Program-made: the position numbers and the translations under genes
Shown here: piece by piece, positions 13,596-20,124 of the stretch
Position numbering within the stretch: the stretch's first letter is position 1
How the letters are laid out: every line of letters begins with the position of its first letter
DNA from: CAYRKQ01 sp964424985
Lineage (GTDB): Bacteria > Patescibacteriota > Saccharimonadia > Saccharimonadales > UBA7683
Direction: 5' to 3'
Assembly: GCA_964424985.1 (NCBI GenBank)
Contig: CAYRKQ010000013.1
Span: 1-26,907 of the forward strand
DNA length: 26,907 nucleotides
The notes under the pieces: model-generated
Databases searched by the model: none
Seen by the model: only the letters and a program-made list of their open reading frames with translations
Told to the model about the DNA's origin: nothing

Positions 13596-13976
13596 TCATG
13601 CAGCCTTTCTTGCTATTACAGATTTTTGCAATCCAGAAATTAATTTGCCAACTTCAGCACTCTGTTCAGCCAATTCAGTAAATAGCTTGCTTGATATGTA
13701 CTTTACGTCGCGGGCAAGAAGTAGTTGATTTTGAAGTTCGGTGAGCGAGCCTTTAGCGATTGCATAAAATTGAGATTTTTCTTTTTTACCAGATCGCGAA
13801 AAGCCCTCAGCAATATTTGAAGTAATCGAAACTGCTGAACGCCTCATTTGGCCTGAAAGACCATACTGTTCGTAAGTAGGGAAGTCTTTTATGATAGTAT
13901 AAAGATGAACAACAAACGCATGTGCTTTTTGCCAAGCTACTAAATCCGTAAACGATTGAATTTTCTGCCCCTGCAT
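13596..13976 (-). CDS. Four-helix-bundle protein (23S rRNA intervening-sequence type)
   Basis: A 126-residue protein of the four-helix-bundle family first known from ORFs in 23S rRNA intervening sequences and related to Avd of diversity-generating retroelements. Family signatures are FTDLVAWQKAHAFVVHLYTI (about 9-28), YGLSGQMRRSAVSITSNIAEGF (LSGQMRRSAVSITSNIAEGF at 40-59), and the QFYAIAKGSLTEL helix. There is no retroelement or rRNA here; the gene sits between atpH and atpA, with GAGGGAG as its RBS and 1 nt after the atpH stop. Inverted TAGTATGCAG-type repeats flank it, suggesting insertion as a small mobile unit. The cellular role of stand-alone members is not established. Confidence 0.9.
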   Translation of the reverse strand: MQGQKIQSFTDLVAWQKAHAFVVHLYTIIKDFPTYEQYGLSGQMRRSAVSITSNIAEGFSRSGKKEKSQFYAIAKGSLTELQNQLLLARDVKYISSKLFTELAEQSAEVGKLISGLQKSVIARKAA

Positions 13977-14002
13977 ACTAAATACTCCCTCGCTGCATAC
14001 TA
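13968..14002 (-). repeat. Right TAGTATGCAG repeat flanking the four-helix-bundle gene
   Basis: The minus strand reads TAGTATGCAGCGAGGGAG, then TATTTAGTATGCAGGGG. It contains the atpH stop codon, the RBS and the start of the four-helix-bundle gene, and it is the inverted counterpart of the block at 13554-13587. Confidence 0.5.
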
Positions 14003-14367
14003 TTCAGTTTACTGCGTAAACTGAGATCAAGTTCCATATCTGGCGCGCTGATGACAACGCCACCCAGTAAACTCTTGTCAATTTCTTCATGCAAAATGAC
14101 TTGCTTGGCGCCAGTACTTTCTTTTACGCGGCCAACAAGCTCTTTTTTTAGAGATTCACTGAGCTTAAACGCGCTTCGCGCTTCAGCCTCAACAATGCCA
14201 TGCTTTCGAGCGTACTCTTTAGCAATATCAGCCATAATTTCATCAAGCTGACCATGCAACCGTTGCTCAAGTAGCAGAGAGGCAAGCTCTTTCACCGCTT
14301 TCTTAGCCCCAACCTTATCAAGCCTGGTTACAAACCCTTTGGCGACATGAGTACGATCCAAGGCCAT
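13978..14367 (-). CDS. atpH: ATP synthase F1 delta subunit (short form)
   Basis: A 129-residue delta/OSCP protein that joins the peripheral stalk to the top of F1. Position between atpF and atpA, together with the C-terminal VVISAPDMELDLSLRSKLNSM (VISAPDMELDLSLRSKL, about residues 107-123), typical of the delta C-terminal IDGSVRSQL-like region, support the call. It is clearly shorter than the 170-180 residues usual for bacteria, so the N-terminal helical bundle is reduced. Its ATG overlaps the atpF stop (TAATG). The last few residues (MQRGSI) are encoded by a TAGTATGCAG repeat, so the native end may have been altered. Confidence 0.85.
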   Translation of the reverse strand: MALDRTHVAKGFVTRLDKVGAKKAVKELASLLLEQRLHGQLDEIMADIAKEYARKHGIVEAEARSAFKLSESLKKELVGRVKESTGAKQVILHEEIDKSLLGGVVISAPDMELDLSLRSKLNSMQRGSI

Positions 14368-14900
14368 TACTTCGTCTCCTTGAGGGCTTTTTTAATCAGT
14401 GCTTCGTTCTTTTTGCTATCAACTGATTCTTCCAAAACAGCAGCTGTAGCTTCAGCAACAAGACCAAGCGTTTCTTTCTTCAACGATTCGCGAGCCTTTA
14501 CCACCTCAGCTTCAATCTGCAACTTGCCATCAGCAATGATCTTTTCCGCTTTAGAAACGGCGTTGTTTTCAGCATCGGCCACAATTGAGCCGGCCTCTTC
14601 GCGGCTTTTTTCAATCACACCTTCAGCTTCTTTGCGAGCTTCACCAAGCAGGGCATTGACGCGCTTTTCAGCCTCTTCATTTTGCTTGTTTAGCTCTTCG
14701 GCTTTATTCAAGCTGCCTTCAATTGTTTTACGGCGATCTTCGAGTGTTTTAACAATTTTGCTCAGTGCAAACTTTTTAATCAGTAAGAAGAGAATCAAGA
14801 AGGTAATACCCTGAGCTAAAATCGCCCACGGGTCAATGCCAAGTGCCGCAATACCTTGCGGTTCTTCTGTAGCAGCCAAAATGTTGAGAATTTGTATCAT
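14367..14900 (-). CDS. atpF: ATP synthase Fo b subunit
   Basis: A 177-residue peripheral-stalk subunit. One N-terminal membrane helix (about 28-46, ILAQGITFLILFLLIKKFAL) is followed by a long, highly charged coiled coil (KTLEDRRKTIEGSLNKAEEL and onward), as expected for b. It shares one nucleotide with the stop of the preceding 33-aa ORF (TAATG) and one with atpH downstream. The CGGAG RBS is about 11 nt from the ATG, so coupled initiation is likely. Confidence 0.95.
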   Translation of the reverse strand: MIQILNILAATEEPQGIAALGIDPWAILAQGITFLILFLLIKKFALSKIVKTLEDRRKTIEGSLNKAEELNKQNEEAEKRVNALLGEARKEAEGVIEKSREEAGSIVADAENNAVSKAEKIIADGKLQIEAEVVKARESLKKETLGLVAEATAAVLEESVDSKKNEALIKKALKETK

Positions 14901-15001
14901 TAAATGTTAACTCCGTTTCTTACCGGCAATATGGGGCGCACAACAGGCAACATGACAAACAAACCATCTTGCATTTTGCTCATCCCATTTTGCTTCTTCA
15001 T
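14900..15001 (-). CDS. Possible 33-aa peptide between atpE and atpF
   Basis: A short ORF starts at 15001 behind AAGGAGT (12-nt spacing) and ends in a TAATG overlap with atpF. The product begins MKKQNGMSKMQDGLFVMLPV and ends in RNGVNI, with a mildly hydrophobic middle. The overlap and RBS argue for translation. A TATAAT immediately before the ATG could alternatively be an internal promoter for atpF. No family is recognised. Confidence 0.4.
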   Translation of the reverse strand: MKKQNGMSKMQDGLFVMLPVVRPILPVRNGVNI

Positions 15002-15032
15002 TATACGTTAATTACTCCTTATTTTATAGATG

Positions 15033-15065
15033 TGGTGGCGGTTTCCTTGAAGGTCTCCGCCACCA
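15033..15065. other. Strong stem-loop in the atpE-atpF spacer
   Basis: TGGTGGCGG (15033-15041) pairs perfectly with CCGCCACCA (15057-15065), a 9-bp GC-rich stem starting 8 nt after the atpE stop on the transcript. No T tract follows on the minus strand, so it is more likely a 3' stabiliser, a processing site or a partial block. It could raise c-subunit output relative to the downstream genes. Confidence 0.65.
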
Positions 15066-15072
15066 GCTTTTC

Positions 15073-15330
15073 CTAGCTAAGCAAGAATGCGCCGAGCAGG
15101 AAGGCCAAAAGTGCCGTTACCTCGATCATCGCTGCGATAATCACAACTTGACCGGCTGCTTTACCAGCCTCAGGGTTACGACCCAAAGCTTTCATGTAGC
15201 TTGAGCCAACCATTCCAAGACCAATTGCTGCAGCTGAAAGTGCGAAAGCTAAAAAGATAGCCTTGCTCATGGTTGGGTTCCAACCACTCACTGACGCTGA
15301 TACTGCTGTTTCTGCAAAATATTGAACCAT
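15073..15330 (-). CDS. atpE: ATP synthase Fo c subunit
   Basis: An 85-residue two-helix proteolipid that forms the rotor ring. An N-terminal extension of about 20 residues precedes helix 1 (with AAAIGLGMVGSSYMKALG), the polar loop GRNPEA (50-55), and helix 2 with the ion-binding glutamate E70 (AAMIEVTALLAFLLG). The residues around E70 and in helix 1 lack the Gln and Ser/Thr-Tyr set of sodium-type rings, so proton coupling is more likely. The RBS is AAAGGAATT before the ATG. A strong stem-loop follows the stop. Confidence 0.95.
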   Translation of the reverse strand: MVQYFAETAVSASVSGWNPTMSKAIFLAFALSAAAIGLGMVGSSYMKALGRNPEAGKAAGQVVIIAAMIEVTALLAFLLGAFLLS

Positions 15331-15367
15331 ATGTAATTCCTTTTTCTTTAGTCCTTAATTTTACGTA

Positions 15368-16219
15368 TCAAGCCCTTAACCCTTCGACCTTTGTTTTTAG
15401 GGGTTCAGGGGCATGATGTACATCGTGTTCGTCGCCGTGATCGGCGTGTTGAATGGCAAGACCAAGATACGTCGCAGTCAAAATGGTAAAGACGTAGGCT
15501 TGAATGCCGGCTACTAAAACTTCAAATAAAATAATCGGGATCACGGCAATTGGCGTGCGGCCATTGGCAATAATCATGCTGGTAAATACCGCAACCAAAA
15601 TTTCACCCACGGCAGTGTTGAGAAATAAACGAAGACAGAGCGAGATGACGCGCGTGAATTCGCCGAACACTTCCAAAATACCAATAAAGAGATTGATGGG
15701 GTTGAACGGCTTGTCGGTAAAATAGTGCTTTAAGTGCCCGCGGCCGCCCTGCTCTTTAATGGAAAGAATCTGTACCGTCACAATAGCAATCACTGCCATG
15801 GCAATCGTACCGTTTAAATCTGCGGTGAAGGGGCGAAACAGGGGAGTACCACCAACTTCAATTGCCGGGCCAACAACTGGCAAAACGCCGGTGAGATTCA
15901 CGAAAAAGATGAAGATGAAGAAGGTGCCGAATACCGGCGCGTATTTTGCGGCCTTCTCGCGAGAGCCAAACGGCCCTTCAAGGAGGCCAATAATAAAATC
16001 AACCAGTGACTCAATAGCACCAAGAAACGCGCTCTTTTTAGGACGAAAGGTGATTTTACGGGCAATCCAGATAAGGCTGGTCGTTAAGATAACTGAAATG
16101 AGCAGCCCATAGATCATAGAGTTGGTAACGGTCAGTGGACCAATTTGGGTGATTGGCTCCGCCTTAAGACTAATGTGAATGCCTGATTCAGAGGCAAATT
16201 GTGAGAGAATATTAAACAT
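15368..16219 (-). CDS. atpB: ATP synthase Fo a subunit
   Basis: A 283-residue integral membrane stator that forms the proton half-channels. The essential arginine is R197 in VISLCLRLFLNTAVGE, corresponding to the LSLRLFGNMxAG motif, though the usual Gly after Phe is Leu here. Several hydrophobic helices are evident (about 33-53, 96-116, 137-155 and 203-220, and one near 240-255), and a His-rich tail (HADHGDEHDVHHAPEP) ends the protein. It is the first gene of the atp operon, with AAGGGG as RBS. No atpI gene precedes it. Confidence 0.95.
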   Translation of the reverse strand: MFNILSQFASESGIHISLKAEPITQIGPLTVTNSMIYGLLISVILTTSLIWIARKITFRPKKSAFLGAIESLVDFIIGLLEGPFGSREKAAKYAPVFGTFFIFIFFVNLTGVLPVVGPAIEVGGTPLFRPFTADLNGTIAMAVIAIVTVQILSIKEQGGRGHLKHYFTDKPFNPINLFIGILEVFGEFTRVISLCLRLFLNTAVGEILVAVFTSMIIANGRTPIAVIPIILFEVLVAGIQAYVFTILTATYLGLAIQHADHGDEHDVHHAPEPLKTKVEGLRA

Positions 16220-16245
16220 GAGCGCCCCTTGAAGTGCACTCTAAA

Positions 16246-16260
16246 AGCGCCGTAGGCGCT
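16246..16260. other. Hairpin in the atpB leader
   Basis: AGCGCC-GTA-GGCGCT forms a perfect 6-bp stem. On the minus-strand transcript it is followed by TTTT, about 20 nt before the atpB RBS. This could be a weak attenuator or a translation-modulating structure; the short T run argues against an efficient terminator. Confidence 0.45.
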
Positions 16261-16304
16261 GATGCTAAGCGTCGACTGCTGAAATGTAGTCTCATCTGAA
16301 AGCT

Positions 16305-16334
16305 ATTGTACCAAAACTACTGGTAGCGTAGCAA
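16305..16334 (-). promoter_or_regulatory. Promoter of the atp operon
   Basis: On the minus strand TTGCTA (16334-16329) and TACAAT (16310-16305) are 18 bp apart, with a TGG extension before the -10. The leader to atpB would be about 80 nt and contains a 27-codon ORF beginning at 16295 that ends across the atpB start. Confidence 0.65.
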
Positions 16335-16353
16335 TATTGAAACTTCCACGGCT

Positions 16354-16500
16354 TTATTGTGTAGGTTTAATCTTCACGTAGCAATCTTGGCAGACATGGA
16401 ACTTCCGCACATTGTCATCCGTATCAGGCGGACTAAGTAAGATCGCGCCAAACTTACTCAGCTCTTGTTTACAATAATCGCACATAGGTTGAATCGCCAT
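16354..16500 (-). CDS. Small zinc-ribbon protein (48 aa)
   Basis: This ORF encodes MAIQPMCDYCKQELSKFGA, then about 17 polar residues and FHVCQDCYVKIKPTQ. Two CxxC knuckles (C7/C10 and C38/C41) form a typical zinc ribbon. The protein is hydrophilic and may bind nucleic acid or act as an adaptor; nothing more specific can be said. The start is supported by TATACT ending 6 nt before the ATG. A GAAGG directly before the start is too close to serve as a normal RBS, so the message is probably leaderless. It lies just upstream of the atp promoter in the same direction. Confidence 0.7.
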   Translation of the reverse strand: MAIQPMCDYCKQELSKFGAILLSPPDTDDNVRKFHVCQDCYVKIKPTQ

Positions 16501-16506
16501 CCTTCA

Positions 16507-16512
16507 AGTATA
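16507..16512 (-). promoter_or_regulatory. -10 box for the zinc-ribbon gene
   Basis: On the minus strand TATACT ends 6 nt before the ATG at 16500. A small palindrome, AGGATAAATCCT, lies just upstream. Confidence 0.5.
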
Positions 16513-16569
16513 ACCGAAGGATTTATCCTAAACTTATCAAAGGGGTGGAGCACCGTAAATCACCCTGCC

Positions 16570-16598
16570 TTGCTTTAGGCTCAAGTGATACGTACAAT
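16570..16598 (+). promoter_or_regulatory. Promoter for the 38-aa membrane peptide
   Basis: TTGCTT (16570-16575) and TACAAT (16593-16598) are spaced 17 bp apart. Transcription would start near 16605, about 7 nt before the ATG at 16612. Confidence 0.5.
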
Positions 16599-16611
16599 AA
16601 GACTTGACGCT

Positions 16612-16728
16612 ATGAGGGTAGACAAAATCATGGGTATGGTTAAAGAAACAGCGGGGTACATATTTGTATTTACTTTCGTATTCCCCATTTTACCTTTTAT
16701 AATACTAGCCATATATAACAACATATAA
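16612..16728 (+). CDS. Small single-pass membrane peptide (38 aa)
   Basis: The ORF has a short charged N-terminus (MRVDKIMGMVKETAG) and one strongly hydrophobic helix (YIFVFTFVFPILPFIILAIY) ending in NNI. The TTGCTT-N17-TACAAT promoter lies just upstream. An internal ATG at 16630 with GAGGG before it is an alternative start. The -35 box of the GT2-GH26 gene begins at the base after its stop. No family is recognised; a role as a small membrane-protein partner is possible. Confidence 0.5.
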   Translation: MRVDKIMGMVKETAGYIFVFTFVFPILPFIILAIYNNI

Positions 16729-16757
16729 TTGACTATTATCTAATATAATGCTAGAAT
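16729..16757 (+). promoter_or_regulatory. Promoter of the GT2-GH26 gene
   Basis: TTGACT (16729-16734) and TAGAAT (16752-16757) are 17 bp apart, with a TGC extension. The -10 ends 6 nt before the ATG at 16764. Confidence 0.65.
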
Positions 16758-16763
16758 TAGTGT

Positions 16764-19448
16764 ATGTTGAAACGCGGAGGGCGTATGATGCCCTCTTTGC
16801 GTCGTGCGCTTCTAATATTACCCGTCTGGTGTTTCTGTGTAATCTGGATGTGGACGTGGTGGCTAACCCCTTCACACACGCATTATTCTGGCCTTTTTAT
16901 TCCTATGACACTGGCTATGATCTATGAATTTACAGTTTTGCCAAGTTTCTTTCTTTACTTTGTTATAAAAGCTAAAAAGCCGCCTCGTAAAATGGCTCCA
17001 AAAGGTAAAAAAGTTGCTGTCATTTCGCTCTGCGTTCCTTCGCGCGAATCATTTGATATAGTGGAGAACCAATTAAAGGCTATGTCTGAGATCACCTATC
17101 CGCACGACAGCTGGATTTTAGACGAAGGTGGTAGCACGTATATTAAGAATCTAGCCAGACAATACGGCGTTAAATACTTCGCCCGTAAAGGGGTTCGGCG
17201 TTACAACCAACCAAAACCTCCCTTCCAGAAAAAAACCAAAGCTGGAAATGTTAACGCATGGCTAGAACACGTAAAGTGGCGTCATTATGATTATTTCGTA
17301 CAACTTGATATTGATCACATACCCCGCCCGAACTACCTCAGCAAAACATTGGGATACTTTAAAGATCCTGAGGTCGCCTGGGTGCAAGCGCCATCCGTTT
17401 ATAAGAATTTGGATCACTGGACAGCTCGTGGTGCGGCCGAACAGGAGCTTGTATTACAAGGTCCTCTACAAATGGGATTCTATGGACACAGTGAGGTTCC
17501 GTTTATTATCGGCTCACATTGTACATACAGAATGTCAGCGATACGTGAAATCGGAGGGTTTCAGCCAACGCGTGCGGAAGATCATCTGGATACGGTATAC
17601 CTCGCACACCACGGGTATAAAGGCGTGTTCTTACCTGAGATTATTGCAGAAGGAGATGGCCCCGAGACACTCACCACTTATTTAGCTCAGCAATTTGCGT
17701 GGGCTTACAGTATGTTTCAGGTGTTGATGGGACATACCCCTAAACTAATCAAGGTCATGCCATGGAAGCGTCGATGGCAGTTTTTGTTTGCACAAACATG
17801 GTACCCACTCTGGTCGCTCTCTTACCTTACTTTGTTTATCTGCCCGTTGCTCGCGTTGTTTCTTAATCAGGACATTGCCGCCGTTGATCGTAGTGAAATG
17901 TTTATTCACTTCATGCCGCTGTTTGTCTCGGGCTTCTTAGTGTGGTGGGCAGCTCGCCCGCTCATGCAGCCAAGTAAGTTAAGGCTTTCTTGGCGTGGCA
18001 TAGTTTTGCATGCTGTTCGTTGGCCTATTATTTTTCGGGCAATTATCGCGGCTTTATTTAAAATCAAAAAGCCGTACATGATTACACCAAAAGGTAAGTA
18101 CGCCCATACCGTTCCCCAGCTTAAGACCTATCGTCCATTCTTGTTATTAGGGTTACTGAGCGCACTTACAGTGGTTGTGACAAGCGCTGTTCGACATGGA
18201 CATAATCCAGAAGCGCAAATGATATTCGCGTTGAGTAACACAGGCTTTATGCTGACCATCTGCGCTGTTGATATGGGTCTTAGAATGAAACAGCTAAAAC
18301 CACGATGGCAAGACATAAGACTATTTTGGCTAAAACCCATAGGCGCAACGGTAGTTCTTGCGCTTGTGTTTGCCTTTGCGACATACGTACCATTCTCCTC
18401 GACCGCTCAGCAGCTTGTCTACGCACAGCGTGCAAATCAAATTATTGTTGAAAAACACCCAGTTAATAATGAAATGTCTACCGAAGAGTTGGTTCAACAA
18501 ATAAGACTTACGCCACCTTCTGGCAAACCCGTGCCGATACTTGGTATGTATAACCCTACATTTGAGACTACTGAACCAAGTACTGCCTATATTCAACACT
18601 CTTTTGTGGACTGGCGGGACAGTCATTACCTTGCACTTGCTGTGGCACATACGCTGCAAGCTGGTAACACACCACTCGTAACCATAGAACCCCGAGGAGA
18701 AAATGATGGTCAGCGACTACTCCAAAATATTAACTCAGGTATGTACGACCAACAACTAGAAAGTACCGCTGCAATTCTTCGTGCAAGCAATAATCCGGTT
18801 TACATACGGTTTGCACACGAGATGGAGCTAGCAGATCTGTATCCGTGGGGCAACCAAGATCCAAAGCTTTATATATCGGCGTATAAGCACGTCGCCTCAA
18901 AGCTGGACGCTGGTAACCCTAACATACGAATGGTTTGGTCTCCAGCGGGGAATGCCGGTGCCGAAGTTTACTATCCTGGCGATGAGACCGTCGACGTTAT
19001 AGGTACAACCATACTCTATGACGAATATTGGTACGGTAAATACGTCCCTTCTTTTGCCTTCACTGCAGCAACAAGACAGCAGCTTGGACATTTTGGCAAG
19101 CCGGTATGGGTCGTTGAATTTGGTTCAGGCAACGCGAATCCAGCAAGCCAAAAGCAGTTCATTAATGACGCACTTAATACATACCAAGCGCTCGGATTCA
19201 AATCGCTCATCTATTTAAATCTAAAGGATGCGAATATAGCTGGTCCAGATTATAGGCTCCCGTCGGTAAATGATTTTGGAAATTTTTATAGTCGTAAAGT
19301 TATTAAGCGTGCCCCCAAGCCCGTTACCCCCAAACAAGAAAAACCAAAGAATAATCTTATTAACGAAAGGCGTTGTGACGCAATAACTGCAAGTCTCGGC
19401 GATCTTTCCGGAATATGCATTAAGCCAGGGATTCTAAGGAGTCACTAG
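16764..19448 (+). CDS. Membrane GT2 glycan synthase fused to GH26-like glycanase
   Basis: An 894-residue bifunctional protein. Two N-terminal membrane helices (about 13-33 and 43-67) precede a cellulose-synthase-like GT2 domain with D120 (ILDEGGS), DID (182-184) and the AEDHLDT acid motif (D273). In place of QxxRW the sequence is QQFAW (W313), lacking the Arg. Several membrane helices follow (about 345-365, 382-397, 458-475, 486-503 and 525-545). The C-terminal part (about 590-842) resembles GH26 endo-beta-mannanases and related glycanases: YIRFAHEME with acid/base E686, MVWSPAGNAGAEVYYPGD, and VVEFGSG with nucleophile E785. The logic is polymer synthesis and export followed by trimming outside the membrane. 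The substrate is unknown, beta-mannan or beta-glucan being plausible. The start may be 16764 (leaderless) or 16785 (after GGAGGG). Confidence 0.85.
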   Translation: MLKRGGRMMPSLRRALLILPVWCFCVIWMWTWWLTPSHTHYSGLFIPMTLAMIYEFTVLPSFFLYFVIKAKKPPRKMAPKGKKVAVISLCVPSRESFDIVENQLKAMSEITYPHDSWILDEGGSTYIKNLARQYGVKYFARKGVRRYNQPKPPFQKKTKAGNVNAWLEHVKWRHYDYFVQLDIDHIPRPNYLSKTLGYFKDPEVAWVQAPSVYKNLDHWTARGAAEQELVLQGPLQMGFYGHSEVPFIIGSHCTYRMSAIREIGGFQPTRAEDHLDTVYLAHHGYKGVFLPEIIAEGDGPETLTTYLAQQFAWAYSMFQVLMGHTPKLIKVMPWKRRWQFLFAQTWYPLWSLSYLTLFICPLLALFLNQDIAAVDRSEMFIHFMPLFVSGFLVWWAARPLMQPSKLRLSWRGIVLHAVRWPIIFRAIIAALFKIKKPYMITPKGKYAHTVPQLKTYRPFLLLGLLSALTVVVTSAVRHGHNPEAQMIFALSNTGFMLTICAVDMGLRMKQLKPRWQDIRLFWLKPIGATVVLALVFAFATYVPFSSTAQQLVYAQRANQIIVEKHPVNNEMSTEELVQQIRLTPPSGKPVPILGMYNPTFETTEPSTAYIQHSFVDWRDSHYLALAVAHTLQAGNTPLVTIEPRGENDGQRLLQNINSGMYDQQLESTAAILRASNNPVYIRFAHEMELADLYPWGNQDPKLYISAYKHVASKLDAGNPNIRMVWSPAGNAGAEVYYPGDETVDVIGTTILYDEYWYGKYVPSFAFTAATRQQLGHFGKPVWVVEFGSGNANPASQKQFINDALNTYQALGFKSLIYLNLKDANIAGPDYRLPSVNDFGNFYSRKVIKRAPKPVTPKQEKPKNNLINERRCDAITASLGDLSGICIKPGILRSH

Positions 19449-19483
19449 TCTTTACATCGTTCGGTCCTGTGCCTGACTCCGAC

Positions 19484-19513
19484 TTGCAAAAGTTTAAGTG
19501 ATGGCTTAAACTT
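19484..19513 (+). promoter_or_regulatory. arsR promoter with 9-bp inverted-repeat operator
   Basis: TTGCAA (19484-19489) and TAAACT (19507-19512), 17 bp apart, predict a start at about the arsR ATG. The perfect inverted repeat AAGTTTAAG (19490-19498), TGATGG, CTTAAACTT (19505-19513) spans the spacer and -10, the usual place and size for an ArsR operator. Autoregulation is therefore likely. Confidence 0.7.
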
Positions 19514-19518
19514 ATAGT

Positions 19519-19800
19519 ATGGTTAAGCCTACTGAGACACTACCGAAAGCTTTTAATGCACTGGGTGACTCCACCAGATTTGAGTTGTTTAAACTTATTG
19601 CCGAAAAACATGAAATCTGCACCTCGCAGCTTGCCGAACAGCTCAACATCAGCGCGGCCTGTGTTTCGCAGCATATGAAGATTTTAGCCGAAGCAGGACT
19701 GGTGAGCAGAATTCGTGAAGGTCAGCGGGTTTGCTACGAAGTTAATACCGATTCACCAAGTAAAAAATTAATTAATGATCTTATTTTTAAGGTAAAATAA
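19519..19800 (+). CDS. ArsR-family transcriptional repressor
   Basis: A 93-residue winged-helix regulator. It has the ALGDSTRFELFKLIAE helix typical of the family (about 13-28), the recognition helix region QLAEQLNISAACVSQHMKIL (38-57), and the wing AGLVSRIREGQRVCYEV. There are three cysteines (C34, C48 and C73), but not the ELCVCDL arsenic motif, so the inducer cannot be read off; a thiol/redox signal would suit the glutaredoxin-like gene 44 bp downstream. The start has no RBS and the -10 ends 6 nt before the ATG, so it looks leaderless and directly under its own operator. Confidence 0.9.
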   Translation: MVKPTETLPKAFNALGDSTRFELFKLIAEKHEICTSQLAEQLNISAACVSQHMKILAEAGLVSRIREGQRVCYEVNTDSPSKKLINDLIFKVK

Positions 19801-19831
19801 ACCCTTCGATCCGCCGCGGCGGATTCAGGGT
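19801..19831. repeat. Palindromic repeat CCTTCGA...TCAGG type
   Basis: The perfect 16-bp palindrome ATCCGCCGCGGCGGAT (19809-19824) is framed by ACCCT and AGGGT arms (19801-19805 and 19827-19831). It sits between arsR and the glutaredoxin-like gene, directly before the latter's RBS. It shares outer sequence with the repeat at 5314-5343 and could attenuate transcription or protect the mRNA. Confidence 0.6.
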
Positions 19832-19844
19832 AAAGGAGGAAATT

Positions 19845-20099
19845 ATGGCAGATTCAAAAAATGTAACGGTCTATTCAACAACTTGGTGTGGCTTTTGCCA
19901 CCAGGCCAAGAAGTACTTCGACAGCATCGGCGTAAAATACAATGACGTCAATGTCGAAGAAGATCAAAAAGCAGCCGAGGCCATGGTACAAAAATCCGGC
20001 CAAATGGGCGTCCCGGTCATTGAAATTGGCAAAGAGATTATTGTCGGCTTCAACAAACCAAAAATTGACGAAGCCCTCAAAACAACTGGCTTGATCTAG
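19845..20099 (+). CDS. Glutaredoxin-like thiol oxidoreductase
   Basis: An 84-residue thioredoxin-fold protein with the active site WCGFC (C15/C18), preceded by VTVYSTTW, and the cis-proline GQMGVPVI loop (about 52-59). It ends with an IVGFNKPKIDEAL helix. This matches small glutaredoxin/NrdH-like proteins that reduce disulphides in ribonucleotide reductase or other partners. The RBS AAAGGAGG is strong. It probably shares a transcript with the upstream ArsR gene and may be under its control. Whether it is recharged by glutathione, mycothiol or thioredoxin reductase is unknown. Confidence 0.9.
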   Translation: MADSKNVTVYSTTWCGFCHQAKKYFDSIGVKYNDVNVEEDQKAAEAMVQKSGQMGVPVIEIGKEIIVGFNKPKIDEALKTTGLI

Positions 20100-20124
20100 C
20101 AACGTGATGATATTGCCCCCTGGG

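Noticed and set aside
14347..14814. 155-codon plus-strand ORF across atpF
   Set aside because: It is a Ser/Ala-rich antisense reading of the b-subunit coiled coil, with no start signals.
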